Part shown: positions 43,044 through 51,600 of the stretch, piece by piece
How the letters are laid out: the number at the start of each line of letters is the position of its first letter
Numbering within the stretch: the stretch's first letter is position 1
NCBI RefSeq assembly: GCF_001704275.1
Contig: NZ_CP011533.1
Span: 8,990,001-9,054,000 of the forward strand
Direction of reading: 5' to 3'
DNA length: 64,000 bases
DNA from: Streptomyces noursei ATCC 11455
GTDB taxonomy: Bacteria > Actinomycetota > Actinomycetes > Streptomycetales > Streptomycetaceae
Position numbers and translations under genes: made by a program
Notes under the pieces: model-generated
What the model saw: the letters and a program-made list of their open reading frames with translations, nothing else
Database searches by the model: none
Told to the model about the DNA's origin: nothing

Positions 43044-44356
43044 CCGACTTAGTGACCGACGCGGCGGCCGGTGTGCGGGGAAGGAGGGACGGCGCCGGCG
43101 CCGTGGAGGCGCGGTCCACCGGCAGCACGCTCGGCCCCGAGTTCAGCACCGGCAGCGGCCCGTGGCTCCACACCGAGGACGGCACCGCCTGGTTCGACGG
43201 TACGTCCGGAAGCGGCGCGGCGACCCTCGGCCATCAGCACCCCGAGGTGACCGCCGCCGCGGTCGCCCAGCTCGACCGCCTGACCCACACCGGCTGCAAG
43301 CTCGGCTCGGACGCCCGGACGCGCATGGTCGAACGGATCGGTGCGCTGTCGCCGTACCGGGAGCCCGCGGTGCTGCCCACCGCGACCGGGGCCGAGGCGG
43401 TGGAGTCCGCACTGAAGATCGCCCGGGCGGCCACCGGACACCAGGCGGTGGTGGCCTTCCGGCACGGCTACCACGGCAAGACCGCCGGAGCGCTGGCCCT
43501 GACCTGGCGACCGGAGTTCAAGACCTACAGCGCACCGCAACCCGACCATGTCGTCACCGCGGAGCTTCCCGACCCCCGCGCCGGCGACCAGGCGGACGGC
43601 ATGGTCCGCTTCGCGGCCGGTCTCGCCGCCGCGCTGGACGCCGCCGATCGCCGGGGCGGCACCGCGGCGGTGGTCCTCGAACCCGTCCAGGTGACCGAAG
43701 GGGTGCTCCCCGTATCCAGCGCGATCCTCGACGAGATCGCGCGGCAGACGCACTCCCGGGGCGCGCTGCTGGTGTTGGACGAGATCTACACGGGGCTGGG
43801 GCGGGCCGGGCGGCTGTTCACCGCCGAGCTGATGACCCGGACCCCGGATCTGACGCTGCTCGGCAAGACGCTGGGCAACGGCTTCCCGATCGCCGCCGTG
43901 GTGGGGGAGCGGGCGGTGCTGGACGCGCTGCCGCCGAGCGTGCAGACCTCCACCTTCTCCGGCCATCCCGTCTCCTGCGCCGCGGCCGCCGCGGTCGTCG
44001 ACATCGTCGAGCGGCAGGACGTGGCGGGCCGGGCGCGGACGCTCGGTGAGCGGCTGCGGGCCGACCTGACGGAACTGGCCGCCCGCCACCCGTGGATGCA
44101 CGCCGTCCGCACCGTCGGGGCGCTGGCCGCCTTCGACTGCGTACCCGACGGGCGGTTCGATCCCGCCCTGGCCAAGGCCGTCACCGGTGCCGCGCTGCGG
44201 GAGCGGCTGTTGCTGTTCGGCGGCGGCCCGGAGGGCGCCTCGGTCAAGATCGTGCCGCCGGCTCTCCTAGAGGAGGCGGACTACCGCTGGCTGGTGGAGC
44301 GGATCGCGACGGCGGTGACGCAGGCGGAACGGGCGGACGGGAGCGGTCGGACATGA
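43040..44356 (+). CDS. Class III PLP-dependent aminotransferase
   Basis: 438 residues. The fold type I class III pattern is clear: DGTSGSGAATLGHQHPEV, PTATGAEAVESALKIARAATG, FRHGYHGKT, VLDEIYTGLGRAGR and the Schiff-base Lys276 in LLGKTLGNGFP. Such enzymes move amino groups between a ketone or aldehyde and a donor such as glutamate, or make omega-amino groups. It overlaps the AroA-like gene (ATGA). In context it may aminate a carbocyclic or keto-acid intermediate from the preceding step. Confidence 0.9.
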   Translation: MTDLVTDAAAGVRGRRDGAGAVEARSTGSTLGPEFSTGSGPWLHTEDGTAWFDGTSGSGAATLGHQHPEVTAAAVAQLDRLTHTGCKLGSDARTRMVERIGALSPYREPAVLPTATGAEAVESALKIARAATGHQAVVAFRHGYHGKTAGALALTWRPEFKTYSAPQPDHVVTAELPDPRAGDQADGMVRFAAGLAAALDAADRRGGTAAVVLEPVQVTEGVLPVSSAILDEIARQTHSRGALLVLDEIYTGLGRAGRLFTAELMTRTPDLTLLGKTLGNGFPIAAVVGERAVLDALPPSVQTSTFSGHPVSCAAAAAVVDIVERQDVAGRARTLGERLRADLTELAARHPWMHAVRTVGALAAFDCVPDGRFDPALAKAVTGAALRERLLLFGGGPEGASVKIVPPALLEEADYRWLVERIATAVTQAERADGSGRT

Positions 44357-45570
44357 CGTTCCAGCAGCTCCAGAAGGACGTGCTGGATCCGGGCCTGTGC
44401 ACCGTGTGCGGGGCCTGCGAACTGGCCTGTCCGGCCGGGGTGATCGGCTTCGACGGACTGGACCCCGTGCTCACCACGGAGTCCTGGACCGCCGCCGACT
44501 GCGCGGACTGTTCCGACTGCCTCGACGTCTGCCCGGGAGCCGACCCCGGCACCCCGGCGGCCGAGGAGCGCCTGTTCGGCCGCACCCGCACCCCCGGGGA
44601 ACGCTGGATCGGCGTCTTCTCCGAGGTGGTCGCCGGGCACGCCCTGGACCCGGTGGTCTACGAGACGTCCGCCAGCGGCGGCAGCCTGACCGCCCTCCTC
44701 CAGACCGCCATGCACAGGCTGGAGGTGACGGCGGTGCTCTCGATGGGGCGGGACGAGAAGGAGCCCTGGCGGGCCGCACCGGCCCTGGTGCGGGACCCGG
44801 ACGTCCTGGTGGAGACCGCCCAGTCGACCTACCAACTCGCCCCGTACTTGGGTGCGTTACGCCCCCTGATGATCGAGGAGCCCGACGTCCGGGTCGCCAT
44901 GTCCGGGGTGGCCTGCCACATCCAGGCGATGCGCAAGCTCCAGGCGATGGACACCGAGGCGGGCCGCTGGGCGCGCGAGCACGTGGTGCTGCTGGTCGAA
45001 CCGGCCTGTTCCTCCAGTACCCGCCCCGAAGGAACCGCCGCCGTGATCCGCGAGCGGGCGGGCGTCCCCCTGGACTCCGTGGTCCGGCTGCGCTACCGCG
45101 ACGGCGCCTACCCCGGCGACATCGCCATCCGCACGGACGACGGAGCGGACCACCGGGTGGAATTCTGGCGCGCGGTGCGGGACTTCGCGGGGAACAAGAC
45201 GCACCGCTGCCTGTCCTGCGGTGACTGGATGTCCGGACTGGCCGACGTCAGTGTCAGCGACGGCGATCCGAACATCTTCGCCGCGAGCGTGACCGGCGCC
45301 GAACAGCCCAAGCACGGCCGGGTGTTCATCCGCACCCGGGCCGGCGCCGAAGCGGTCGCCGCGGCGCGGGAGCACGGACTGCTCGCCGACGAGCCGGTCG
45401 ATCTGGCCGGGCTCAACCTCGGACTGGAGCGCAAGCGCAACCGCCGGGCGTCCTACGAGCGGTCCGGCAAACCGGTGCCGCTGGGACCGATACCCGGGTA
45501 TCAGGAGGAGCTGGAAATCGTGCCCGACGAGAAGTGGATCGCGGCCCCGGAGCAGGAGGAAGACAGATGA
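44353..45570 (+). CDS. F420-hydrogenase beta-subunit-like (FrhB/FdhB) iron-sulfur flavoprotein
   Basis: 405 residues. Two 4Fe-4S ferredoxin motifs open the protein: CTVCGACELACP and CADCSDCLDVCP. The FrhB_FdhB N and C domains follow (YETSASGGSLTALLQTA, MSGVACHIQAMRKLQ, EPACSSSTRPEGTAAV, HRCLSCGDWMSGLADVSVSD). Relatives carry FAD and exchange electrons between F420 or ferredoxin and a substrate; some reduce double bonds in biosynthesis. It overlaps the aminotransferase gene (ATGA). Together with the next dehydrogenase it suggests reductive steps on the building block. Confidence 0.85.
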   Translation: MTFQQLQKDVLDPGLCTVCGACELACPAGVIGFDGLDPVLTTESWTAADCADCSDCLDVCPGADPGTPAAEERLFGRTRTPGERWIGVFSEVVAGHALDPVVYETSASGGSLTALLQTAMHRLEVTAVLSMGRDEKEPWRAAPALVRDPDVLVETAQSTYQLAPYLGALRPLMIEEPDVRVAMSGVACHIQAMRKLQAMDTEAGRWAREHVVLLVEPACSSSTRPEGTAAVIRERAGVPLDSVVRLRYRDGAYPGDIAIRTDDGADHRVEFWRAVRDFAGNKTHRCLSCGDWMSGLADVSVSDGDPNIFAASVTGAEQPKHGRVFIRTRAGAEAVAAAREHGLLADEPVDLAGLNLGLERKRNRRASYERSGKPVPLGPIPGYQEELEIVPDEKWIAAPEQEEDR

Positions 45571-46682
45571 CCGCGGTGCGCGGAATCCCCGCCGGGGGCC
45601 GGACGACGGAACCGGACGCCGTCCGGCAGTCCACCCCCACCACCTTGCTGGTACGACAGTTGGTCGCGGACGGGGCGGCCGAACCGCTGACGGAGCAGGT
45701 GCACAGGGAACCGCCCGGCCGCGGCGAGCTGCGGCTGCGCGCCGAGTGGAGCCTGGTCAGCCCCGGCACCGAACTGCACTACCTGGACCGCAGCGCACGG
45801 ACCGGAGAGCGCTTCCCCCTCGGCTACTGCTCGGCCGGGGTGGTGGAGGCGGTCGGCCCCCAGGCCCCCGGATACGCCCCCGGAGACCGGGTCATCGCGA
45901 TGGGCTGGGGCGAGGCCGTGCACAGCGAAGCGGTCACCGTCCCCTACCGGCTGTGCCGCCATGTCCCGCACGACCTGGACCTGGCGGACGCGGTGGTGGC
46001 CGGCCTGGCGGCGACGGCCGTGCACGCGGTGGACCGTGCGGTGCTGGAAGCCGACGACGAGGTGGTCGTGGTCGGCGCGGGTATGGTCGGGCAGTTGGTC
46101 GCCCAGACCGCGGCGGCCCGCGGGATACCGGTCACCCTGGTCGATCTCCGCCCCGAGCGGCTGCGCACGGCGGCGGCGCTCGGCCTGAACGCGGCCGACG
46201 GCGCAAGCTTCTTCGCGACGGACTCCCCGCGGGCGCGCCCGACGGGCGGCCGGTGCGTCTTCCTGTGCGGCACCGGCGACGCGGGCGAGGTGATCGCGGC
46301 GGCGGCCCGCTGGGCGGACCGGGCGCCGGGCCGGCCGAGGCTGGTCGGCGTGGGCCGCTTCGCCGCGCACATCGACTTCAGCGTGGAACTGGGCAACCTC
46401 GACATCCGCTACGCCGCCCGCTGCGGCGCCGGCTACCGGGACGCGGCCTACGCACGCGGACTGCGCGACGTGACGGCCCCGGCCGGCGAGGGCACGGTCA
46501 CCGAGAACCTCCAGCGGGCCCTGGACCTGATCGACATCGGCGCCATCCGGCCCCGGGAGATGGGGCTGCCGCGCCTGCCCCTGGACCGCGCGGCACAGGC
46601 GTACGCAGAACTGCGCGAGCGGCCCGCGCACCCCGCCGTCCTCCTCGGCTACGGCCCGCACGAGGGCGGGGGGACGCCGTGA
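45567..46682 (+). CDS. MDR-family dehydrogenase (zinc-binding ADH-like)
   Basis: 371 residues. The first 45 residues are an extra hydrophilic head. The GroES-like domain follows (SLVSPGTELHYLDR, FPLGYCSAGVVEAVG, PGDRVIAMGWGEAVHSE), then a Rossmann fold VVVVGAGMVGQLVAQTAAARG and VTLVDLRPER, the latter indicating NAD(H). The zinc ligands are not obviously complete. It belongs to the branch seen in antibiotic and bacteriochlorophyll pathways. It overlaps the previous gene (ATGA) and its stop overlaps a GTG. Confidence 0.85.
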   Translation: MTAVRGIPAGGRTTEPDAVRQSTPTTLLVRQLVADGAAEPLTEQVHREPPGRGELRLRAEWSLVSPGTELHYLDRSARTGERFPLGYCSAGVVEAVGPQAPGYAPGDRVIAMGWGEAVHSEAVTVPYRLCRHVPHDLDLADAVVAGLAATAVHAVDRAVLEADDEVVVVGAGMVGQLVAQTAAARGIPVTLVDLRPERLRTAAALGLNAADGASFFATDSPRARPTGGRCVFLCGTGDAGEVIAAAARWADRAPGRPRLVGVGRFAAHIDFSVELGNLDIRYAARCGAGYRDAAYARGLRDVTAPAGEGTVTENLQRALDLIDIGAIRPREMGLPRLPLDRAAQAYAELRERPAHPAVLLGYGPHEGGGTP

Positions 46683-48646
46683 CCGGGGACACCCCGGTGT
46701 CCGAAGCGGCCCTCGGGCACCGGCCGTTCCCCACCGCGCAGCAGGCGGGGACGCTCGTCCACCGCTTCCTGGAGCAGGCCGCGGCACACCCCGACCGCGA
46801 GGCCGTGGTCACCCCCGACGCCCGCTGGACCTACCGCGAGACCGCGCGGCGCTCGGCCCGGATCGCCACCGCGCTGTCCGCGGCCGGCCTGCGGCCCGGT
46901 GACCGGGTCGGCCTGCTCTTCTCGCACGGTGCGGAGATGATCGCCGCCCTGCTCGGTGTGTTGCGCGCCGGCATGTCCTACGTGCCGCTGGACGCCTCCT
47001 ACCCGGAATCCCGGCTCGGCCACATGGCCGACGACGCCGGCATCCGCGCGCTGGTCGCCCTCGCGGCCAACGCGCCGCTCGCCGACCGGTTGGCCGGCAC
47101 CCGACCGGTGCTGGCATACGAGGATCTGGTGCCGACGGCAGGCACGGACCCGTCCGGTGCCGACGCGGCGGACGCCGCCGACCCGCCGGCGCCACCGGTG
47201 CGCCCGGACAGCGAGGCGTACGTGCTCTACACCTCCGGCTCCACCGGGCGTCCCAAGCCCGTCGCGCAGATCCACCGCAACGTGCTGCACCACACCCGGG
47301 TCTGGACCGACGGCCTGGGCATCGGCCCGTTGGACCGGGTCACCCTCCAGTCCGCCTACAGCTGGGACTCCGCGGTCCAGGACACCTTCGCCGCGCTGCT
47401 CAACGGCGCCGCGCTGTACCCGGTCGACCTCAAGTCCCTCGGCATCACGGGCCTGTTGGAGTGGATGGCCGCCGAACGCGTCACGGTCTACCACTCCACG
47501 CTCCCCGTCTTCCGGGCACTGGTCCGGGCCATGGCATCGCGCGCCACCGAGCTGCCCGGGATGCGGATGCTCGCGCTCGGCGGCGACACCCTGCACCTGG
47601 CCGACCTCGACGCCGCCCGGCGGTCCTTCGGGGCGCGCTGCCAGGTCGCCGGCGCCTACGGCTCCACCGAGTGCTCCTGCGCCCTGCTCCGGGTCGCCGA
47701 CCGGAACTACCGGCCCCCCACCGGAGTGTTCCCGCTCGGGTTCGCGGTGGCGGAGACGGAAGTACGGCTGGAGGACGCCGAGGGGCGCGTGGTGCCGGGA
47801 CCGGGCGAGGGCGAGATCGTCGTCGAGAGCCCCTATCTCGCACCGGGCGCGGTCGCGGACGGCCGCACCTACCGCACCGGCGACCTCGCCCGGCGCCTCG
47901 ACGACGGCACACTGCTGCTGATCGGGCGCCGCGACTTCCAGGTGAAGATCTCCGGGATCCGGGTGGAGACCGGCGAGGTGGAGAGCGCGCTGAAGGACCT
48001 CCCCCAGGTGACCGAGGCGGTCGTGATGCCGTTCGACGACCGGTCGGGGGAGCGGCAGCTCGCCGCCTATCTCGTGACGGCCGACGGCGCACGCCCCGAG
48101 CCGTCAGCGCTGCGGGCCGCACTGCGCGGCACCCTGCCCGCCCACGCCGTACCGGCCGCATTCGTCTTCCTGGCGGCACTGCCGCTGACGCCCAACCACA
48201 AGATCGACCGTGCCGCGCTGCCGCCCGCGCTCAGCGCGGCGGACCCCGGCCGGACCACCGCAGAGCCCGGCAGCTCCGGCCCTGCGGGAGCCGGGCCCTT
48301 GGCGCGGGCGGTGGCCCAGGCATGGTGCGAGGCACTGGGCACCGACACCGTCGGCCCGGACGACAACTTCTTCGACCTGGGCGGCACCTCGCTGCGGATG
48401 GCCGCCGTGCACGAACGGCTCACCCGCACCGTCGCGCCCGACCTGCGGATGACCGACCTGTACCGGGCCCCCACCCTCCGCAGCCTGGTGGGGCTCATCG
48501 GCGGTGACGACCGGCAGGACTCCGCGGCGGGCGCCGCCCGGGGAGCCCGCCGCCGCACCGCCCACGGCGGCCGCCGCGCCGCGGCCCGCACCCGCAACGC
48601 TTCGTCCCTCTCGAACGACCGGCAACCAGGAGGCACTTGTGACTGA
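46679..48646 (+). CDS. NRPS adenylation-carrier (A-PCP) protein
   Basis: 655 residues. A domain about 20-540: YVLYTSGSTGRPKPV (A3), SAYSWDSAVQDTFAAL with the Asp that anchors the amino group, AGAYGSTECSCALL (A5), YRTGDLARR (A7), QVKISGIRVETGEVES (A8) and PLTPNHKIDRAAL with the catalytic Lys. The carrier domain has Ser571 in FDLGGTSLRMA. No condensation domain is present, so this is a loading or stand-alone module. The substrate code gives no safe prediction. The tail (586-655) is Arg-rich and low-complexity. Start GTG 46679 in a GTGA overlap. Confidence 0.9.
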   Translation: MTGDTPVSEAALGHRPFPTAQQAGTLVHRFLEQAAAHPDREAVVTPDARWTYRETARRSARIATALSAAGLRPGDRVGLLFSHGAEMIAALLGVLRAGMSYVPLDASYPESRLGHMADDAGIRALVALAANAPLADRLAGTRPVLAYEDLVPTAGTDPSGADAADAADPPAPPVRPDSEAYVLYTSGSTGRPKPVAQIHRNVLHHTRVWTDGLGIGPLDRVTLQSAYSWDSAVQDTFAALLNGAALYPVDLKSLGITGLLEWMAAERVTVYHSTLPVFRALVRAMASRATELPGMRMLALGGDTLHLADLDAARRSFGARCQVAGAYGSTECSCALLRVADRNYRPPTGVFPLGFAVAETEVRLEDAEGRVVPGPGEGEIVVESPYLAPGAVADGRTYRTGDLARRLDDGTLLLIGRRDFQVKISGIRVETGEVESALKDLPQVTEAVVMPFDDRSGERQLAAYLVTADGARPEPSALRAALRGTLPAHAVPAAFVFLAALPLTPNHKIDRAALPPALSAADPGRTTAEPGSSGPAGAGPLARAVAQAWCEALGTDTVGPDDNFFDLGGTSLRMAAVHERLTRTVAPDLRMTDLYRAPTLRSLVGLIGGDDRQDSAAGAARGARRRTAHGGRRAAARTRNASSLSNDRQPGGTCD

Positions 48647-51600
48647 CCGTCCCCGCGGTGAGACGGCCGCCACGGCGACCCCCGCCGACACCGCCCCAGA
48701 CGGCCGGATCGCCCTCGTCGGCCTGGACTGCCGACTGCCCGGCGCGCGCAACCACACGGAGTTCTGGCACAACCTGGTGGCGGGCACCACCCACATCACC
48801 GACGTGGACGAGGAACAGCTGCAGGCCGCCGGAGTGGCCCCGGAGACGTTCGCCAACTCCCGTTACGTGCCGCGCGCCTCGGTCCTGGAGGACGCCGACC
48901 TCTTCGACGCCTCGTTCTTCTACCTCAGTGCCCGCGAGGCCGAGCGGATGGACCCGCAACTGCGGCTCTTCCTCCAGTCCTCCTGGTCCGCACTGGAGCT
49001 GAGCGGCCACGACTCCGAGCAGTACCCCGGCCGCATCGGCGTCTTCGCCGGCGCCCTCAGCAGCACCTACCTCCTCCACAACGTGCTGACCGGGGAACGC
49101 GGCTTCGACGGCTCGCTGCCCCGGATGCGCGAGGACCTGGCCACGCTGATGGGCAACGACCCCAACTACCTCGCCACCAGGGCGTCCTACCACCTCAACC
49201 TCACCGGCCCGAGCATCTCGGTACAGACCGCCTGCTCCACCTCGCTGGTGGCCGTACACCTGGCGATGCAGAGCCTGCTGTCGCAGGAGTGCGACGTGGC
49301 ACTGGCCGGCGGGGCGGCGCTGCGCTTCCCGCAGGAGGCCGGATACCTCCACGAGACCGACGGGATCACCTCGGCGACCGGGACCGTGCGCCCCTTCGAC
49401 ACGGCGGCCGACGGCACCCTCTTCGGCAACGGCATCGGGGTCGTCGTCCTCAAGCGGCTGGAGGACGCGCTCGCCGAGGGCGACACCGTCTGGGCGGTGC
49501 TGCGCGGCTCCGCGGTCGGCAACGACGGCGCCGACCGCGTCGGTTACACCGCGCCGGGCGTCGCGGGCCAGGCCGCCGTACTGGCCGAGGCGCTCGCGGT
49601 CGCCGACGTGGACCCCGCGACCGTCAGCTATCTGGAGGCGCACGGCACCGGCACCAAGATGGGCGACCCCATCGAACTGGCCGCCGTGGCACAGTCCTAC
49701 CAGGTCACCGGCGCACCACCGCTGACCATCGGATCGGTCAAGGCCAACCTCGGCCACCTCAGCACGGCGGCCGGTGTCACCGGACTGATCAAGTGCGCCC
49801 TGATGCTGCACCACCGCACACTGGTCCCCACCCCGCACTTCACCGCATGGAACCCCCAGTGCGCCGTGGCGGGCACCCGCTTCCGGATCGGCACGCGCAC
49901 CGAACCCTGGCGGTCCGCGGACGGCGGACCGCTGCGCTGCGCCATCACCTCCACCGGCATGGGCGGCACCACCGCGCACGTCGTCCTGGAGGAGGCCCCG
50001 GCGGCGGACCCGGCCGCCCGGGGCGCCGCGCCCGCACCGCCGGTGGTGCTGCTGCCGGTCTCCGCCAAGTCCCCGGCCGCACTGGAGACCGCGCGCCGGG
50101 AGCTGGCCGACCACCTCGAAGCACCCGCCCAGGAGACCGGGCCCGCGGCCGGCGACACCGCGGCGGACCACACCGGCGCCCTCGGTGACACCGCCCTCGA
50201 CGACACCGCGTACACCCTCGCCACCGGCCGCCGCACCTTCAACTACCGCGCCGTGATCACCGCCCCCGACCGGGCAACGGCCGTGCGTGCCCTGCGCACC
50301 GCCGACCCGCGCTTCACCCACCAGGACTCCGGGCAGCCCGCCGACCGCCCGGTGGTCCTGCTCCTCCCCGGCCAGGGCGCCCAGCACCCCGGCATGGGCC
50401 AGGGCTGGTACGAACACCTGCCGGTCTTCCGCGCGGCACTCGACGAATGCGCCGAACTCCTCGCCCCGCACCTCGGCCTGGACCTGCGGGACGCCCTCTA
50501 CCCCCGGCTCCGCGGATACCGGGGCGAGCCCCACGACGTGGGCCGCACCCGGCTCACCCAACCCGCCCTGTTCGCCGTCGAGTACGCGCTCGCCCGGCAG
50601 TGGTCGGCATGGGGCGTGCACCCGGCCGCCCTGATCGGGCACAGCGTCGGCGAGTACGTGGCCGCCACCCTCGCCGGGGTGTTCCGGCTGCCCGACGCGC
50701 TACGGGTGATCGCCGAGCGCGGCCGGCTGATGGACGAGCTGCCCGGCGGGGTGATGGCCGCGGTGATGCTCCCGCCGCAGGAGCTGGCCGCATACCTCGA
50801 CGGCGGCGAGGTCGCGCTCGCCGCCGTCAACGAGCCGGCCGTGTGCACCGTCGCCGGTCCCAAGGAAGCCGTGCGCGAGCTGACCACCCGGCTGACCGCC
50901 GACGGCGTCGCCCACCGCAAGGTCGTCACCTCGCACGCCTTCCACTCGGCGATGATGGACCCCGTGGTCGGCCCGTTCACAGAGCTGCTGCGCGGCGTCG
51001 AACTGGGCCGCCCCCAGACCCCGTTCCTCTCCAACCGCACCGGCACCTGGATACGCGACGAGGAGGCGCGGGACCCGGAGTACTGGGCCGGGCAGCTGCG
51101 CGAGACCGTACGGTTCGCCGACTGCCTCACCACGGTGCTCGCCGACGGCGACCACGTCTTCCTGGAGGTCGGGCCCGGTCAGACGCTGGCCACCTTCACC
51201 CGCCGGCACCCGGACCGCGAGACCGGTGTGCCGGTCATCACCTCCGCGGCCCGCGGCCGGGACGCCGGTGCCGATCTGACCGCGGTGACCGCCGCACTCG
51301 GCCGGCTGTGGGCGGCCGGCCTCACCGTGGACTGGCAGGGCTACTACGCCGACCGCGAGCGGGCCCGGGTACCCCTGCCCACCTATCCCTTCGAAGGGAC
51401 CCGCTACTGGGTCGAACCCGGCAACGGGACCCTCACCGGCACCGGCACCGGCGCGCGTACCGTGCGCAAACTGCCGCTGGACCAGTGGTTCTCCACCCCC
51501 GTGTGGCGGCAGGCCGTCGGCACCCTCGACGCCACCGCCGAACCGATCGCCGACCCCGTACTGCTCTTCGCCGACGCCCAGGGCACCGCGACACGGCTGG

